NCBI RefSeq assembly: GCF_921293095.1
Contig: NC_060251.1
Coordinates: 99,496,566-99,560,565 of the forward strand
Direction of reading: 5' to 3'
Length of the DNA stretch: 64,000 nt
Source: Ischnura elegans
Taxonomy: Eukaryota; Arthropoda; Insecta; Odonata; Coenagrionidae
The position numbers and the translations under genes were made by a program. The notes under the pieces were generated by a model. It was not told where the DNA came from. It ran no database searches and saw only the letters and a list, made by a program, of their open reading frames with translations. Positions within the stretch are counted from its first letter, which is position 1, and each line of letters opens with the position of its first letter. Shown piece by piece: positions 62,625 through 64,000 of this stretch.

Positions 62625-62835
62625 CAGGGGCCGTATTCTGTAACTCCAAACCGATCGGTGCGGCACCGATTCGTCGGGTGCGACGTCACACCGACTCCCG
62701 GTAAGAAGTTGTGCGATTCTGTACGAACCCGATCGGTGCGGCACCGACGAGAGGACGGGAGATCGTCGGTAGCCGTACCGACAGCAAAAAGGTGTCGGTA
62801 CGGCCACCGACTAGTGGGTTTCATGAACTCCCCGG
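62625..62835. repeat. Palindrome-rich GC repeat (CCGATCGG words)
   Basis: ACCGATCGGTGCGGCACCGA at about 62650 recurs as CCCGATCGGTGCGGCACCGA at about 62728, followed by GTCGGTA and TACCGAC words in both orientations up to about 62812. It begins near GGGCCGTATTCTGTAA, a start seen in interspersed MITEs. The overlapping open frames on both strands are not genes. Confidence 0.5.
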
Positions 62836-64000
62836 TGCGCATTGTACGTTTTATTTTGTTTTTACCTCATCACCGAGTAAATAATGAGGTTTTCTGCAAT
62901 GTTATCTTTTCTGCCCCTTCGAATACGCCTCTATAATTCATTGTGTCATCATCTATATTAATTACCTTGACAGAAATATAAGATAATGGTTAATAAACAT
63001 GAGGTTTGCTAAAATATAATGACTTTCTCTCATTTATGTTACCACTTAAGTGAAATTTCACTCGCTTGTAATAGGCTTTATTTCTCTCTATCATCATTTA
63101 TTTGCTCCTTTGACATAAAAAAGATATTTTTGATTAAATATGAGTTTTTCCGTAATGTTATCACTTTATCTCACTCTGAATAGGAATCTCTCTAATTTGT
63201 AACAGGCAACTATATTTCATTTCATCGTCAGCCATTGATTCCCTTGACGATAAAAGAAGATATTTGTTAATAAGTATGAGGTTTACCGCAATATTATAAT
63301 TTTCTCTCGCTTGGAATGCGCAATTTATACACATGTATTTCACCCAATCACAATTTATTTACTTCCTCGTCATTACACTTCTTTTAATTACACCCAGCTC
63401 CATATTTTTAAAGCAATTTCCTAACTTGTTCCTCTAATATGACATTTACATTTGAATCCTACGTTCACGTTCCATGGTATGTTATTTTCGTCTGCTACGG
63501 TGCCAATGGCATAACCTTCCGTTGATAACATTTAGACGGAACTTACTTAATGACAACTATATTACTAAATCATGAATAAATAGCATTATACGGAACCAAT
63601 ATTTAAAAAAAGAAACTACGATCTCAAGGATAGTTTCAATAATTCATTCCAGCAACAACAATCTCCATCACATACCAACTTTATTGTGATGTTGTAATAT
63701 TGTTTCCTTCGATTCTGTAGGTACAGCATTACTACCACACATTATATAAGCATTGTTAACAACTTATCCGGTTAATGTCGCTCTCGTGGGGACTACCGAT
63801 GGTCAGTCGCCCAGTCAGTGGTCAGTTGGCATTCTTGGCTGTCGGACGCTTTGGGCCCGATAGGGCTTTCTCACCTCACCCCACAGATGACGGCTGCGCC
63901 GTTGCCAAGTCAAAAGGGGACTTTTAGCGCACATTGGACAAAATTCTTGAAAATCATCGTAGAAAGACGATAAAAAAAGGACCGTATTTCTGGTGTCATC
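62836..64000. other. No supported feature
   Basis: AT-rich DNA with loosely repeated words (TATGAGGTTT, TTTCTCTC) between 62880 and 63350 that suggest an old degenerate tandem array. The last 200 bp are GC-richer but hold no frame I recognise. Confidence 0.35.

Noticed and set aside
62469-62936. Three overlapping open frames rich in Arg
   Set aside because: They arise from a palindromic GC-rich repeat and occur on both strands with no splice or domain support.

Overview
This window is eukaryotic nuclear DNA, AT-rich and repeat-dense, most likely from an arthropod (probably a hexapod, but the sequence alone does not fix the species). The reasons are three host genes with GT-AG introns (about 80 bp to over 5 kb), and relics of mariner, piggyBac, pogo-like, hAT, Copia and non-LTR elements. 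There is no operon structure, rRNA gene or CRISPR array.

Three host genes are supported by spliced reading frames whose phases agree at every junction. (1) DNAJC3/p58IPK lies on the minus strand, 20628 down to 2627, in ten exons encoding 499 residues: signal peptide, TPR array and C-terminal J domain. An exact ER-stress element (CCAAT-N9-CCACG) lies about 137 bp upstream of its ATG. (2) An MGST3-like MAPEG membrane protein lies on the minus strand, 30566 down to 26708, in four exons encoding 139 residues. (3) An AKAP7-like 2H-phosphoesterase-fold protein lies on the plus strand, 32114 to 37892, in six exons encoding about 393 residues; its first exon is uncertain. The last two are head to head across about 1.5 kb. 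DNAJC3 and MGST3 both act in the ER membrane system, but nothing here shows that the three genes are co-regulated.

From about 38 kb to the right end I find no host gene. That part holds a mariner transposase fragment, a 164-bp perfect tandem duplication, LINE fragments, a 1.3-kb element built of GTTC/GAAC repeats, a probable solo LTR, a decayed piggyBac transposon with TTAA duplications, a Copia relic and many small MITEs. The introns and intergenic DNA further left carry the same kinds of element. For many MITEs the family can be read directly because both inverted termini and an 8-bp target duplication survive (hAT type). A 3.65-kb hAT-like element with an exact 8-bp duplication fills much of the last DNAJC3 intron and holds a long internal foldback.

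I do not see a convincing new multi-gene system. The most interesting signals are the exact ERSE at DNAJC3, a cluster of palindromic TGTCCGTGGACA-like motifs at 23.6-24.5 kb, the GTTC-repeat element, the large non-coding hAT-like element, and two inverted copies of a mobile sequence that both keep a CRE (TGACGTCA).
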